Positions 1 through 5,490 are shown, counted from the stretch's first letter. The stretch: 7,515 nt of DNA from JBHEPS01 sp046261635 (GCA_046261635.1 JBHEOL010000004.1:1-7515), one strand, 5' to 3'. Made by a program: numbers and translations. The notes: a model not told the origin generated them from the letters alone.

Positions 1-4
1 TCCG

Positions 5-556
5 ATGGCGGACAACGAGACGCAGCCTGGTGCTGGGCGTCCCGTGGGCTTCGGGGAGGAGCTTCGGAAGGAGCGGGAGATCCGCGGCATCGAGCTGCGC
101 GAGATCGCCGAGGCTACGAAGATCAGCAAGAGGTTCCTCGACGCGCTGGAACGGGACGATTTCAAGCATCTCCCGGCCCCCGTGTTCACGCGCGGGTTCG
201 TGCGCGAGTACTCCCGCTACCTCGGGCTCGACTCCGCGGAGATGGTCGATCGTTACGTTCATTTCTGCCACTCGGTCGACGACCCGGTCCTGAGTGAGTT
301 TCCCGAGCCACTTCACTCCGACCGCGTCACGGGCGAGATCCCGAACCCCCTCCAGCGCGTCGATCGCAACATCTGGATCCTCATCATCCTCGCCCTCATC
401 TGCATCGGCGCGATCTTCGGCGCCCGCTACTGGATCCAGCATCGCGCCGCCGCCGCCCCCGACCCCGCAACCACCTCGTCGCTCACCGTTCCAGCGACCG
501 ATTCCTCACTGCTTCGGAGCGACGTTCCGCGCTACCATGGCGCGGCACGCGCCTGA
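5..556 (+). CDS. RodZ-like membrane protein with cytoplasmic helix-turn-helix domain
   Basis: A 183-residue protein. Residues about 16-76 form a RodZ-type helix-turn-helix (HTH_25-like): GEELRKEREIRGIELREIAE, then ATKISKRFLDALERDDF, then PVFTRGFVREYSRYLGL. The family pattern of an L-A/P-x-x-F-x-R-G-F-x-R-x-Y stretch is intact. A basic and proline-rich linker follows, then one membrane segment at about 123-144 (IWILIILALICIGAIFGARY), then a short low-complexity tail. RodZ proteins link MreB to cell-shape control, and the HTH contacts MreB rather than DNA in characterised cases. Here the usual periplasmic DUF4115 domain is missing, so the protein is a short RodZ-like form and its role in cell shape is inference. 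The ATG lies 4 nt from the window edge, so its ribosome binding site cannot be seen and an upstream start is possible. It is the first visible gene of a likely four-gene operon. Confidence 0.8.
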   Translation: MADNETQPGAGRPVGFGEELRKEREIRGIELREIAEATKISKRFLDALERDDFKHLPAPVFTRGFVREYSRYLGLDSAEMVDRYVHFCHSVDDPVLSEFPEPLHSDRVTGEIPNPLQRVDRNIWILIILALICIGAIFGARYWIQHRAAAAPDPATTSSLTVPATDSSLLRSDVPRYHGAARA

Positions 557-583
557 GCCGTGCCGTCCGCGTCTCACGATCCG

Positions 584-1672
584 ATGACTGAGCTTCCCTC
601 CGATCTCGACGCCCGCAGTTTCTTTGCGCGATACGAGCAGGGCGATCTCCCCCGCGAGTTCGTCTTCCTCGCCGCGAAGGGCTTCCTGCCGCTCCCGCAG
701 GATCAGCTCGTTGAGATCCTCGCGTTCCTCTCGGTCTCCGACGATGCGGAGGTCGCCGCCGCCGCCCACGAGTCGCTCGCCGAGCAACCGCTCCGCGTCC
801 TCCAGGCGTTCGCCCGCGACCAGGACACCGACCCGGCGAACCTCGACCGCCTCGCCCGATCCGTGAGCGACGCCGCCGTCCTCGAGCCGATCCTCCGCAA
901 CCGCCAGACGACCGACGCGACGATCCTCCATCTCGCCTCGACCGTCAGCGGGCATCTGCAGGAGGTGATCGTCATCAACCACGAGCGCCTCCTCCGCGCT
1001 CCGGAGATCATCGAGGCGCTCGAGAACAACCCCAACCTCACCACCGACGTCCGCCGCCGGGTGGTGGAGATGCGCGAGGAGTACTTCCAGAAGAAGCGCA
1101 TCGAGGACGTCATCATCGGGGCGCACGAGGAGGCCGCCGACGAGTACGACCTGACCGAGGAGGAAAAGGCGGAGTTCGCCGATCTCCTGGCAGAGGCGGA
1201 AAGGGCCGAGCATGAGGCGGCTCCGATCCCCGGAGACCCGGACGAGGAAATCGAGGCGAACGAGTCGGCCTGGACGAAGGTTCAGAACATGACGATCTCC
1301 CAGCGCGTCCGGTGCGCCCTCAAGGGGGGGCGGACCGAGCGCTCGATTCTGATCAAGGACAGGAACAGGCTCGTTGCCAGCGCGGTTATCCGGAGCCCGC
1401 GGATCAGCGAATCGGAGGTCGAGGCCTACGCCGGGATGCGGAATATCGAGGAAGAAGCGCTCCGGATGATCGGCATGAAACGCGACTGGATGCAGAAATA
1501 TCCGCTGATGCTGGCCCTGGTCAAAAACCCCAAAGCGCCCATCGGAGTTGTCCTTCCCCTGATCAATCGGCTAAATTTGAGGGATCTCAAGACATTGAGC
1601 GGGGACAAAGGGGTCTCGGACGCGGTCCGCCAGAGCTCCCGCAGGCTGTATAACCAGCGTAAGAAGACCTGA
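584..1672 (+). CDS. Conserved helical protein of unknown function
   Basis: About 362 residues from ATG 584. An in-frame GTG at 560 would add 8 residues; neither start has a clear Shine-Dalgarno sequence, and ATG 584 is preferred because of its MTELP-type beginning. The N-terminal part (about 1-165) is a series of short helices with HEAT-like spacing (DAEVAAAAHESLAE, AAVLEPILRNRQT, APEIIEALENNPNLT). A charged acidic linker runs at about 177-230. The C-terminal block (about 235-360) is the conserved-looking part: TISQRVRCALKGGRTERS, ILIKDRNRLVASAVIRSP, LALVKNPKAPIGVVLPLI and a basic tail. I recall similar C-terminal blocks in uncharacterised proteins of Geobacter-type bacteria and Acidobacteriota, but no known function. 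No signal peptide or membrane segment is visible. Codon choice shifts in the last third (more CTG, AAA, AGG, TTG). The stop shares its A with the next gene's ATG, so translation is probably coupled to the J-domain gene. Confidence 0.8.
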   Translation: MTELPSDLDARSFFARYEQGDLPREFVFLAAKGFLPLPQDQLVEILAFLSVSDDAEVAAAAHESLAEQPLRVLQAFARDQDTDPANLDRLARSVSDAAVLEPILRNRQTTDATILHLASTVSGHLQEVIVINHERLLRAPEIIEALENNPNLTTDVRRRVVEMREEYFQKKRIEDVIIGAHEEAADEYDLTEEEKAEFADLLAEAERAEHEAAPIPGDPDEEIEANESAWTKVQNMTISQRVRCALKGGRTERSILIKDRNRLVASAVIRSPRISESEVEAYAGMRNIEEEALRMIGMKRDWMQKYPLMLALVKNPKAPIGVVLPLINRLNLRDLKTLSGDKGVSDAVRQSSRRLYNQRKKT

Positions 1673-2340
1673 TGAAGATCAACTATTACGAAGTTCTGGG
1701 AGTGACGCGATCCGCCACGGAGGCGGAGATCCGCGATCGTTTCCGGCAACTCGCGCGCGAGAATCACCCGGACCGCCATCGGGGGGCGGACAAGAGTGCT
1801 GTCGAGCGGCAGTTCCAGACGCTCACCGAAGCGCTGAACGTGCTGACCAACCCGGTGCGGCGCCGCCAGCACGACGTGGAGCTGCAGGGGAGCGGAGGAT
1901 CGGGGGCCGCGGCGAGCGATCCGGCCCAGGTCGCGAAGGCGTATCTGGCCAAGGGCGTGAAGGCGTATAAGGAAGGGGACTTCGTCGCAGCGGTCGAGAA
2001 CTTCGACATGGCGGTCAAACACACACCGGACGACGCGAAAGCCCACCATTCGCTTTCCCTGGCGGCGGCCCGCGTGCCGTCGATGCTCCGGCAGGCGGTG
2101 ACGGCGGCCGAGATGGCGACCCAGAAGGATCCGTACAACGCCGGTTACTTCAAGGACGCCGGGATGCTCTGCCGCCGCGCGGGGCTGGAGGCGAAGGCCG
2201 AGCGCTACCTCCAGCAGTCGATCGAGCTCGATCCGACCGGGGTGGAAGTGCAGTTGGCGCTCGACGAGATCCGTAGGTCACGCGAATCGAAGGATGCACC
2301 GAAGAAGGGCGTTTTCGGCTCTCTCTTCAAGAAGGGGTGA
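1672..2340 (+). CDS. J-domain (DnaJ-type) co-chaperone with TPR repeats
   Basis: A 222-residue protein. Residues 3-68 are a J domain (NYYEVLGVTRSATEAEIRDR) with the essential His-Pro-Asp at 32-34 on the loop that stimulates the ATPase of DnaK/Hsp70. A Gly/Ala-rich linker follows (about 72-84). Residues about 88-190 look like three TPR units (AKAYLAKGVKAYKEGDFVAA, then AKAHHSLSLAAARV, then AERYLQQSIELDPTG). The tail is basic and ends in a FGSLFKKG-type sequence. There is no zinc-finger or DnaJ C-terminal substrate domain, so this is a type III (specialised) J protein that probably recruits DnaK to particular clients through the TPRs. The start overlaps the preceding stop by one base (TGATG), and the PP2C gene begins 13 nt after its stop, which fits co-translation in one operon. 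The client is unknown. Confidence 0.9.
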   Translation: MKINYYEVLGVTRSATEAEIRDRFRQLARENHPDRHRGADKSAVERQFQTLTEALNVLTNPVRRRQHDVELQGSGGSGAAASDPAQVAKAYLAKGVKAYKEGDFVAAVENFDMAVKHTPDDAKAHHSLSLAAARVPSMLRQAVTAAEMATQKDPYNAGYFKDAGMLCRRAGLEAKAERYLQQSIELDPTGVEVQLALDEIRRSRESKDAPKKGVFGSLFKKG

Positions 2341-2342
2341 GC

Positions 2343-2347
2343 GGGAG
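2343..2347 (+). promoter_or_regulatory. Ribosome binding site of the PP2C gene
   Basis: GGGAG lies 6 nt before ATG 2354. This favours 2354 over an in-frame ATG at 2294, which would place 47 nt of the gene inside the J-domain gene and add a 20-residue basic extension not typical of the family. Confidence 0.7.
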
Positions 2348-2353
2348 AGTGGG

Positions 2354-3109
2354 ATGGAAGTGAAAGCGGTCGGCGTGACCGACACGGGGCGCCAGCGCCA
2401 GCACAACGAGGATTTCTTTCTCGTTCAGCCGGAGGCAAAGCTGTTTCTCGTCGCGGATGGCATGGGTGGCCATGCTGCAGGCGAGATCGCGTCGCGCATC
2501 GCCGGGGAGTCGATCGCCGAGTTCATCCGGATGAGCCTCGACGAGGACGGCACCTGGCCGCACGCCTACGACGAACAGCTCAAGCCGGGCACCAATCGCC
2601 TCCTGGCCGCGGTGAAGGTCGCCAACAACCGCGTGATCGAGGCGATGCGGAAGGACGCTCGCCTCCGCGGCATGGGGACGACCGTGGTCGCCTCGCTGCT
2701 CGAGGGGGAGACGATGTCGCTCGCCCATGTCGGCGACTCGCGCGGTTACCTCATCCGCGGCTCGCAGATGAAACGGATCACCAACGATCACTCCTGGGTG
2801 TTCGAGCAGGTGCAGGCCGGGATGCTCACCGAAGCCGAGGCCGAGCACCATCCGCTGCGCAACGTGATCACACGCGCCCTCGGGGGCGCTCTCACCGTCG
2901 TCCCGGAGGCGAGCGAGGTGGCGATCCAGAACGGCGACATCTTCCTTCTCTGCTCCGACGGGCTGACGGGGATGGTCCCGGAAGACGAGATCCTCCGGAT
3001 CCTCATGGAGAACGAGAATCTCGATGAGGCGGGCAAGAAACTGATCGAGACCGCCAACGCCCGTGGAGGAAACGACAACATCACGGTCGTGCTGGTGAGG
3101 GCCGGATAG
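2354..3109 (+). CDS. PP2C-family Ser/Thr protein phosphatase
   Basis: A 251-residue single-domain PPM/PP2C phosphatase of the bacterial PrpC/Stp type, the normal length for that group. It removes phosphate from Ser/Thr residues using two or more Mn/Mg ions. The motifs are all present in order: TGRQRQHNEDFF (Asp20 of the first metal site), LFLVADGMGGHAAGEIAS (Asp35, Gly36), GMGTTVV (107-112), LAHVGDSRGYLIR (GDSR 127-130), ITNDHSW, NVITRALGG, FLLCSDGLTGMV (Asp202) and GGNDNITVVLV (Asp241). All the metal-binding aspartates expected for an active enzyme are visible. There is no membrane segment, so it is cytoplasmic. In many bacteria the gene sits next to a Hanks-type kinase; none is in this window, so its kinase partner is either upstream or elsewhere. 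It is the last gene of the 5-3109 cluster. Confidence 0.95.
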   Translation: MEVKAVGVTDTGRQRQHNEDFFLVQPEAKLFLVADGMGGHAAGEIASRIAGESIAEFIRMSLDEDGTWPHAYDEQLKPGTNRLLAAVKVANNRVIEAMRKDARLRGMGTTVVASLLEGETMSLAHVGDSRGYLIRGSQMKRITNDHSWVFEQVQAGMLTEAEAEHHPLRNVITRALGGALTVVPEASEVAIQNGDIFLLCSDGLTGMVPEDEILRILMENENLDEAGKKLIETANARGGNDNITVVLVRAG

Positions 3110-3117
3110 AAAAACAA

Positions 3118-3142
3118 GGGGCCAGGGGCCAGGGCCCAGGGG
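3118..3142. repeat. Short GGGGCCA-type low-complexity repeat
   Basis: A 25-nt tract built of GGGGCCA, GGGGCCA and GGGCCCA followed by GGGG, starting 8 nt after the PP2C stop. It can fold on itself through GGCC/GGCC pairs but has no T-tract, so a terminator call is not supported. It is one of three unrelated simple repeat types in this window that sit just after stop codons. Confidence 0.6.
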
Positions 3143-3188
3143 TGGATGGCCCGTATCGTGAAAAGTTTGTTCGCAGTGAATCGAAGTC

Positions 3189-3194
3189 AAGGAG
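3189..3194 (+). promoter_or_regulatory. Ribosome binding site of the selenoprotein gene
   Basis: AAGGAG, a near-perfect Shine-Dalgarno core, lies 7 nt before TTG 3202. It supports a start upstream of the in-frame TGA and argues against the alternative TTG at 3241, which has no such sequence at the right distance. Confidence 0.75.
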
Positions 3195-3201
3195 ACCGGG
3201 T

Positions 3202-3423
3202 TTGAACGTCACCATCGAATACTGCGTCGTTTGAAACTACTTGCCGAGGGCCTCCAGTCTGGGGGCCGAAATCAAGAAAGAGCTCGGAATTGATCCCAAG
3301 CTGGTTCGCGGAAGCGGCGGCGTGTTCAACGTGATCGTCGGCAACGAGACGATCTACTCCAAGCACGAGACGGGCGAGTTCCCGAGCGAGCGCGAGATCG
3401 TCGAGAAGCTGAAGAAGATGTAA
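3202..3423 (+). CDS. selW: SelW-like (Rdx family) selenoprotein, TGA at 3232-3234 read as selenocysteine
   Basis: A 73-residue protein, read from TTG 3202 through an in-frame TGA to TAA 3421-3423. The N-terminus is (M)NVTIEYCVVUNYLPRASSL, with Cys8 and selenocysteine 11 forming the CxxU redox motif at the end of the first beta strand. The rest carries the family-typical blocks AEIKKELGIDPKLVRGSGGV, FNVIVGNETIYSKHETGEFP and a final EREIVEKLKKM helix. This matches the thioredoxin-like Rdx fold of SelW in length and layout. SelW proteins are small cytoplasmic thiol/selenol redox proteins; their physiological partner in bacteria is not settled. Support for recoding comes from the TGA falling exactly at the Sec/Cys position of the family, coding similarity on both sides of it, the Shine-Dalgarno at 3189-3194, and a SECIS-like hairpin after the TGA. 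Alternatives are a Cys-to-stop mutation or a base error. The gene stands alone between PP2C and gatC, and decoding needs SelA, SelB, SelC and SelD elsewhere in the genome. Confidence 0.9.
3240..3276 (+). promoter_or_regulatory. Candidate bacterial SECIS element
   Basis: This hairpin lies in the coding region right after the TGA. The lower stem is CTTG 3240-3243 with CAAG 3273-3276. A 5x5 internal loop follows. The upper stem pairs 3249-3255 with 3261-3267 (six Watson-Crick pairs and one U-G wobble). The apex is AGUCU at 3256-3260, or a GUC triloop if A3256 pairs with U3260. The apical loop starts about 21 nt after the UGA and has a G in its first two positions, as bacterial SECIS elements require for SelB binding. 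The tip CAGUCUG is close to CAGGUCUG at the tip of the E. coli fdhF SECIS as I recall it. Folding was done by eye. Confidence 0.75.
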
Positions 3424-3445
3424 GTGGCGGAGGATTCATCCTCCG
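3423..3445. repeat. Palindromic repeat, copy 1 (inverted orientation)
   Basis: A 23-nt sequence with core GGAGGATTCATCCTCC, the exact reverse complement of the copies at 3513-3535 and 3984-4006. It starts on the last base of the selW stop codon. The full 12+2+12 palindrome seen in the other copies is degenerate on its right side here (3446-3449). Confidence 0.85.
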
Positions 3446-3479
3446 TCGATCGTCCGTGAAAGACCCGATCCAGCCGATC

Positions 3480-3502
3480 CCGGAGTGCCCCACCGGCTCC
3501 GG
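3480..3502. other. Small hairpin between the inverted repeats
   Basis: CCGGAG 3480-3485 pairs with CTCCGG 3497-3502 around an 11-nt loop. It sits inside the larger 23-nt inverted repeat (3423-3445 with 3513-3535), so the selW-gatC spacer could fold as a nested structure. There is no T-run after it, so a standard intrinsic terminator is not shown, although it could still limit read-through or protect the selW 3' end. Confidence 0.4.
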
Positions 3503-3512
3503 GGGAGAGCGG

Positions 3513-3535
3513 CGGAGGATGAATCCTCCGCCACT
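3513..3535. repeat. Palindromic repeat, copy 2
   Basis: A 23-nt exact reverse complement of 3423-3445 and identical to 3984-4006. With its left flank it forms a 26-nt palindrome (3509-3534) of 12-nt arms around GA, with one mismatch at 3510. It ends 20 nt before the gatC start. Confidence 0.85.
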
Positions 3536-3542
3536 ACACCAC

Positions 3543-3548
3543 TACAAT
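3543..3548 (+). promoter_or_regulatory. Possible -10 element for gatC (leaderless)
   Basis: TACAAT matches the sigma-70 -10 consensus at 5 of 6 positions. It lies only 7 nt before ATG 3556, so transcription would begin at or next to the start codon. No Shine-Dalgarno sequence is visible before gatC, which fits a leaderless mRNA. No good -35 is seen at the right distance (the palindromic repeat is there), so the call is weak. Confidence 0.3.
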
Positions 3549-3555
3549 CACCGCC

Positions 3556-3834
3556 ATGATTTCTCCTGACGAGGTGCGCCGCGTGGCGGTGCTGGCGAGG
3601 CTGGAGCTGGACGGCCCGGAGCTCGAGGCGATGGTGCGCGATCTTTCGCGGATTCTCGACTACGTCGAACAGCTCGCTGACGCCGCAGCCGAGGCCGCAG
3701 ACGGCGAGCTGGCGCTGCCGCTTCGCGACGATACGCCCGCCGCGTCGCTGGAGCTCGAGTCGATCGAGCGGAATGCGCCGTCGATGTTCGGGGGGTTCTT
3801 CGTGGTCCCTCCCGTCCTCGGAGGGGAGGAGTGA
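3556..3834 (+). CDS. gatC: Asp-tRNA(Asn)/Glu-tRNA(Gln) amidotransferase subunit C
   Basis: A 92-residue protein, near the usual length of about 95. GatC is the small non-catalytic subunit that wraps around and holds GatA and GatB together in the amidotransferase that converts Asp-tRNA(Asn) and/or Glu-tRNA(Gln) to the amide. The family signatures are clear: the N-terminal VRRVAVLARLELDGPELEAM helix pair, SRILDYVEQL at 31-40, a LPLRDDTPAASL segment, and the C-terminal NAPSMFGGFFVVPPVL. The stop overlaps the gatA GTG start by 4 nt (GTGA), so the two subunits are probably made by coupled translation. The upstream 20 nt contain no Shine-Dalgarno sequence. Confidence 0.95.
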   Translation: MISPDEVRRVAVLARLELDGPELEAMVRDLSRILDYVEQLADAAAEAADGELALPLRDDTPAASLELESIERNAPSMFGGFFVVPPVLGGEE

Positions 3835-5216
3835 CCCGGACACTCTCCGAGGTCCGCGAGGCGCTCGCTCGCGGCGAATCGCCGCAGGCGATCGTTCGGC
3901 GGAGCATTGACGCGATCCGCGCCGGGGATCGGGACATCGGCGCTTTCCTTCATATCGCGGATCCGGGGGTGGCCCACGGGGGGCGGAGGATGAATCCTCC
4001 GCCACTTTCCGGCGTGGCGATCGCGGTCAAGGACAACATCCTCGTCGCGGGGCTTCCGGCGACGTGCGGCTCGCGGATCCTCGACGGCTTCGTCCCGCCC
4101 GACACGGCGACGGCGGTCGCGCGGCTCGAGTCCGCGGGCGCTGCCGTCGTCGGAAAGACGAATCTCGACGAGTTCGCGATGGGCTCCTCGACCGAGCACT
4201 CGGCGTTTCACCCGACGCGCAATCCGCTCGATCTCGAGCGCGTGCCCGGCGGCTCGTCGGGCGGCTCGGCCGCCGCCGTTGCCGCCGGCATGGTCCCCAT
4301 CGCCCTGGGGTCGGACACGGGCGGCTCGGTCCGCCAGCCCGCGGCGTACTGCGGCATCGTCGGCCTCAAGCCGACCTGGGGGCGCGTGAGCCGGCGCGGC
4401 CTCGTCGCCTTCGCCTCCTCGCTCGACCAGATCGGAATCCTGGCGCGATCGGCCGCCGACTGCGCGCCGGTTCTCGCCGCGATGGCGGGGCACGATCCGC
4501 TCGACTCGACCTCGAGCTCGCGGCCGGTGGACGACTACGCGTCGCGGATCGGACGCGGACTCGAGGGCCGCCGTTTCGGCGTGATCGGCGAGGCGCTCGC
4601 CCTTCTCGGCGCGGAGGAGCGCCGCGCGCTGGAGAGCGCCCTCGGCGCGATCCGCAAGGGTGGTGGCCTCGTCGAGACCGTCTCGGTTCCCCTGCTGACG
4701 CAGGCGGTGGCGATCTACTCCATCGTGGCGAACGCGGAGGCGAGCGCCAACCTGGCGCGCTACGACGGGGTGAGGTTCGGGGAGAGGGAAGGGGAGGGGT
4801 CGCTCGAGTCGATGTACGTGAAGTCCCGGAGCCACGGGTTCGGCGCCGAGGTCAAGCGAAGGATCATGCTGGGAACGTTCGCGCTGTCGGCGGGGTATTA
4901 CGAGGCGTACTACGGCCGCGCTCAGCGCGCGCGCCGCGCACTCGCCGCGCAGCTCGCCAGGGCGTTCACGTCGGTCGACATCCTCGTCACCCCGACCACG
5001 CCCGGCCCCGCCTTCCGCCTCGGGGAGAAGCTGGACGATCCGCTGTCGATGTACCTCACGGATCTGTTCACCGTCCCGGCCAACCTCGCCGGCCTCCCCG
5101 CCATCGCCTTCCCCTTCGGCCACGCCGAGAACGGCCTGCCGCTGTCCGTGCAGTTGATGGGACGGGCTTGGGAGGAAGGAGGGTTGATCGGGGCAGCGGT
5201 GGAGATAGGGAGCTAG
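3831..5216 (+). CDS. gatA: Asp-tRNA(Asn)/Glu-tRNA(Gln) amidotransferase subunit A
   Basis: A 461-residue amidase-signature glutaminase that releases ammonia from glutamine for the transamidation done by GatB. The Ser-cisSer-Lys triad is intact: Lys67 in GVAIAVKDNI, Ser142 in the GGSSGGS loop, and Ser166 in GSDTGGSVRQP. The 75- and 24-residue spacings equal those I recall for the S. aureus enzyme. Other GatA blocks are present: CGIVGLKPTWGRVSRRGL, GTFALSAGYYEAYYGRAQR and PANLAGLPAIAFPFG. Two oddities stand out. Residues about 47-59 (VAHGGRRMNPPPL) are encoded by a copy of the palindromic repeat, in place of the helix and GPLAG-type linker that normally precede the catalytic Lys. The C-terminus ends at EEGGLIGAAVEIGS and lacks the usual last 15-20 residues (the A-x-x-x-E-x-x-T-x-W-H-type end); the TAG runs directly into a GGCAGAA array. 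GTG start, 4-nt overlap with gatC. gatB is not in this window. The enzyme is probably functional because the catalytic core is complete. Confidence 0.95.
   Translation: MTRTLSEVREALARGESPQAIVRRSIDAIRAGDRDIGAFLHIADPGVAHGGRRMNPPPLSGVAIAVKDNILVAGLPATCGSRILDGFVPPDTATAVARLESAGAAVVGKTNLDEFAMGSSTEHSAFHPTRNPLDLERVPGGSSGGSAAAVAAGMVPIALGSDTGGSVRQPAAYCGIVGLKPTWGRVSRRGLVAFASSLDQIGILARSAADCAPVLAAMAGHDPLDSTSSSRPVDDYASRIGRGLEGRRFGVIGEALALLGAEERRALESALGAIRKGGGLVETVSVPLLTQAVAIYSIVANAEASANLARYDGVRFGEREGEGSLESMYVKSRSHGFGAEVKRRIMLGTFALSAGYYEAYYGRAQRARRALAAQLARAFTSVDILVTPTTPGPAFRLGEKLDDPLSMYLTDLFTVPANLAGLPAIAFPFGHAENGLPLSVQLMGRAWEEGGLIGAAVEIGS
3984..4006. repeat. Palindromic repeat, copy 3, inside gatA
   Basis: Identical over 23 nt to 3513-3535 and the exact reverse complement of 3423-3445. 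The surrounding 26 nt (3980-4005) form a 12+2+12 palindrome with one mismatch at 3981. It is translated in frame as part of GGRRMNPPPL in GatA, just before the catalytic Lys motif. Confidence 0.9.
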
Positions 5217-5436
5217 GCAGAAGTGAGGCAAGGCAGAAGTGAGGCAAGGCTGAAGGCAGAAGGCAGAAGGCAGAAGTGAGGCAAGGCAGAAGGCAGAAGG
5301 CAGAAGGCAGAAGTAAGAGCAACGGCAACGGCAGAACCGGCAACGGCAGAACCGGAACCGGCCGTGGTTTTGCTTTTGCCTTTACTTCTGCCTTCTGCCT
5401 TCTGCCTTGCCTTCTGCCTTCTGCTTTCTGACTTCG
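5217..5436. repeat. GGCAGAA heptamer array folding into a long hairpin
   Basis: This covers most of the 304-base gap between gatA and the amidase gene. The left half (5217-5316) is built of GGCAGAA and GAGGCAA-type units in tandem; the right half (5377-5430) is the same family on the opposite strand (TTCTGCC). An exact 27-nt inverted repeat pairs 5290-5316 with 5382-5408 around a 65-nt loop. The loop contains a perfect 15-nt tandem duplication of GGCAACGGCAGAACC (5324-5338 and 5339-5353). There are no spacers of constant length, so this is not CRISPR. The hairpin could end gatA transcription, but no T-run follows. Heptamer arrays of this general kind are known as STRRs in cyanobacteria; origin and role here are unknown. 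Confidence 0.85.
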
Positions 5437-5452
5437 TTTCCCCCTCCTGGCC

Positions 5453-5481
5453 GTGACATCCGCGCCTCCGTGCCTTAAGAT
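5453..5481 (+). promoter_or_regulatory. Candidate sigma-70-type promoter of the amidase gene
   Basis: GTGACA at 5453-5458 matches the -35 consensus at 5 of 6 positions. TAAGAT at 5476-5481 matches the -10 at 4 of 6. They are separated by the ideal 17 nt. The predicted transcript would begin near 5488 and have a leader of about 33 nt. It sits just outside the heptamer array, in the only non-repetitive part of the gap. Confidence 0.5.
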
Positions 5482-5490
5482 GAATAAGTT

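Noticed and set aside
3118..3142. An intrinsic terminator after the PP2C gene
   Set aside because: GC-rich self-complementary tracts are present but there is no T-run and no stable single stem.
2327..3190. A 287-residue antisense ORF opposite the PP2C gene
   Set aside because: A shadow of a complete PP2C gene; it is rich in His, Arg and Asp with no fold signature.
3241..3423. A 60-residue ORF starting at TTG 3241
   Set aside because: It lacks a Shine-Dalgarno sequence and begins in the middle of the SelW-like fold, after the redox motif. It is the downstream part of the selenoprotein gene.
3202..3423. A pseudogene of a Cys-containing Rdx protein
   Set aside because: There is only one lesion, it is a TGA at the exact Sec position, it is followed by a SECIS-like hairpin, and the rest of the frame is intact. 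Not fully excluded without the genome's selenocysteine genes.
3660..5231. A 523-residue antisense ORF opposite gatA
   Set aside because: Its product is Arg/Gly/Ala-rich with no recognisable domain. It is a GC-rich shadow of gatCA, whose motifs are unmistakable.
4064..5242. A 392-residue ORF in another frame of gatA
   Set aside because: Arg-rich, low-complexity product overlapping a clear gatA frame; a shadow ORF.
5217..5436. A CRISPR array
   Set aside because: Units are 7-11 nt tandem repeats without unique spacers of constant length, and no cas genes are in view.
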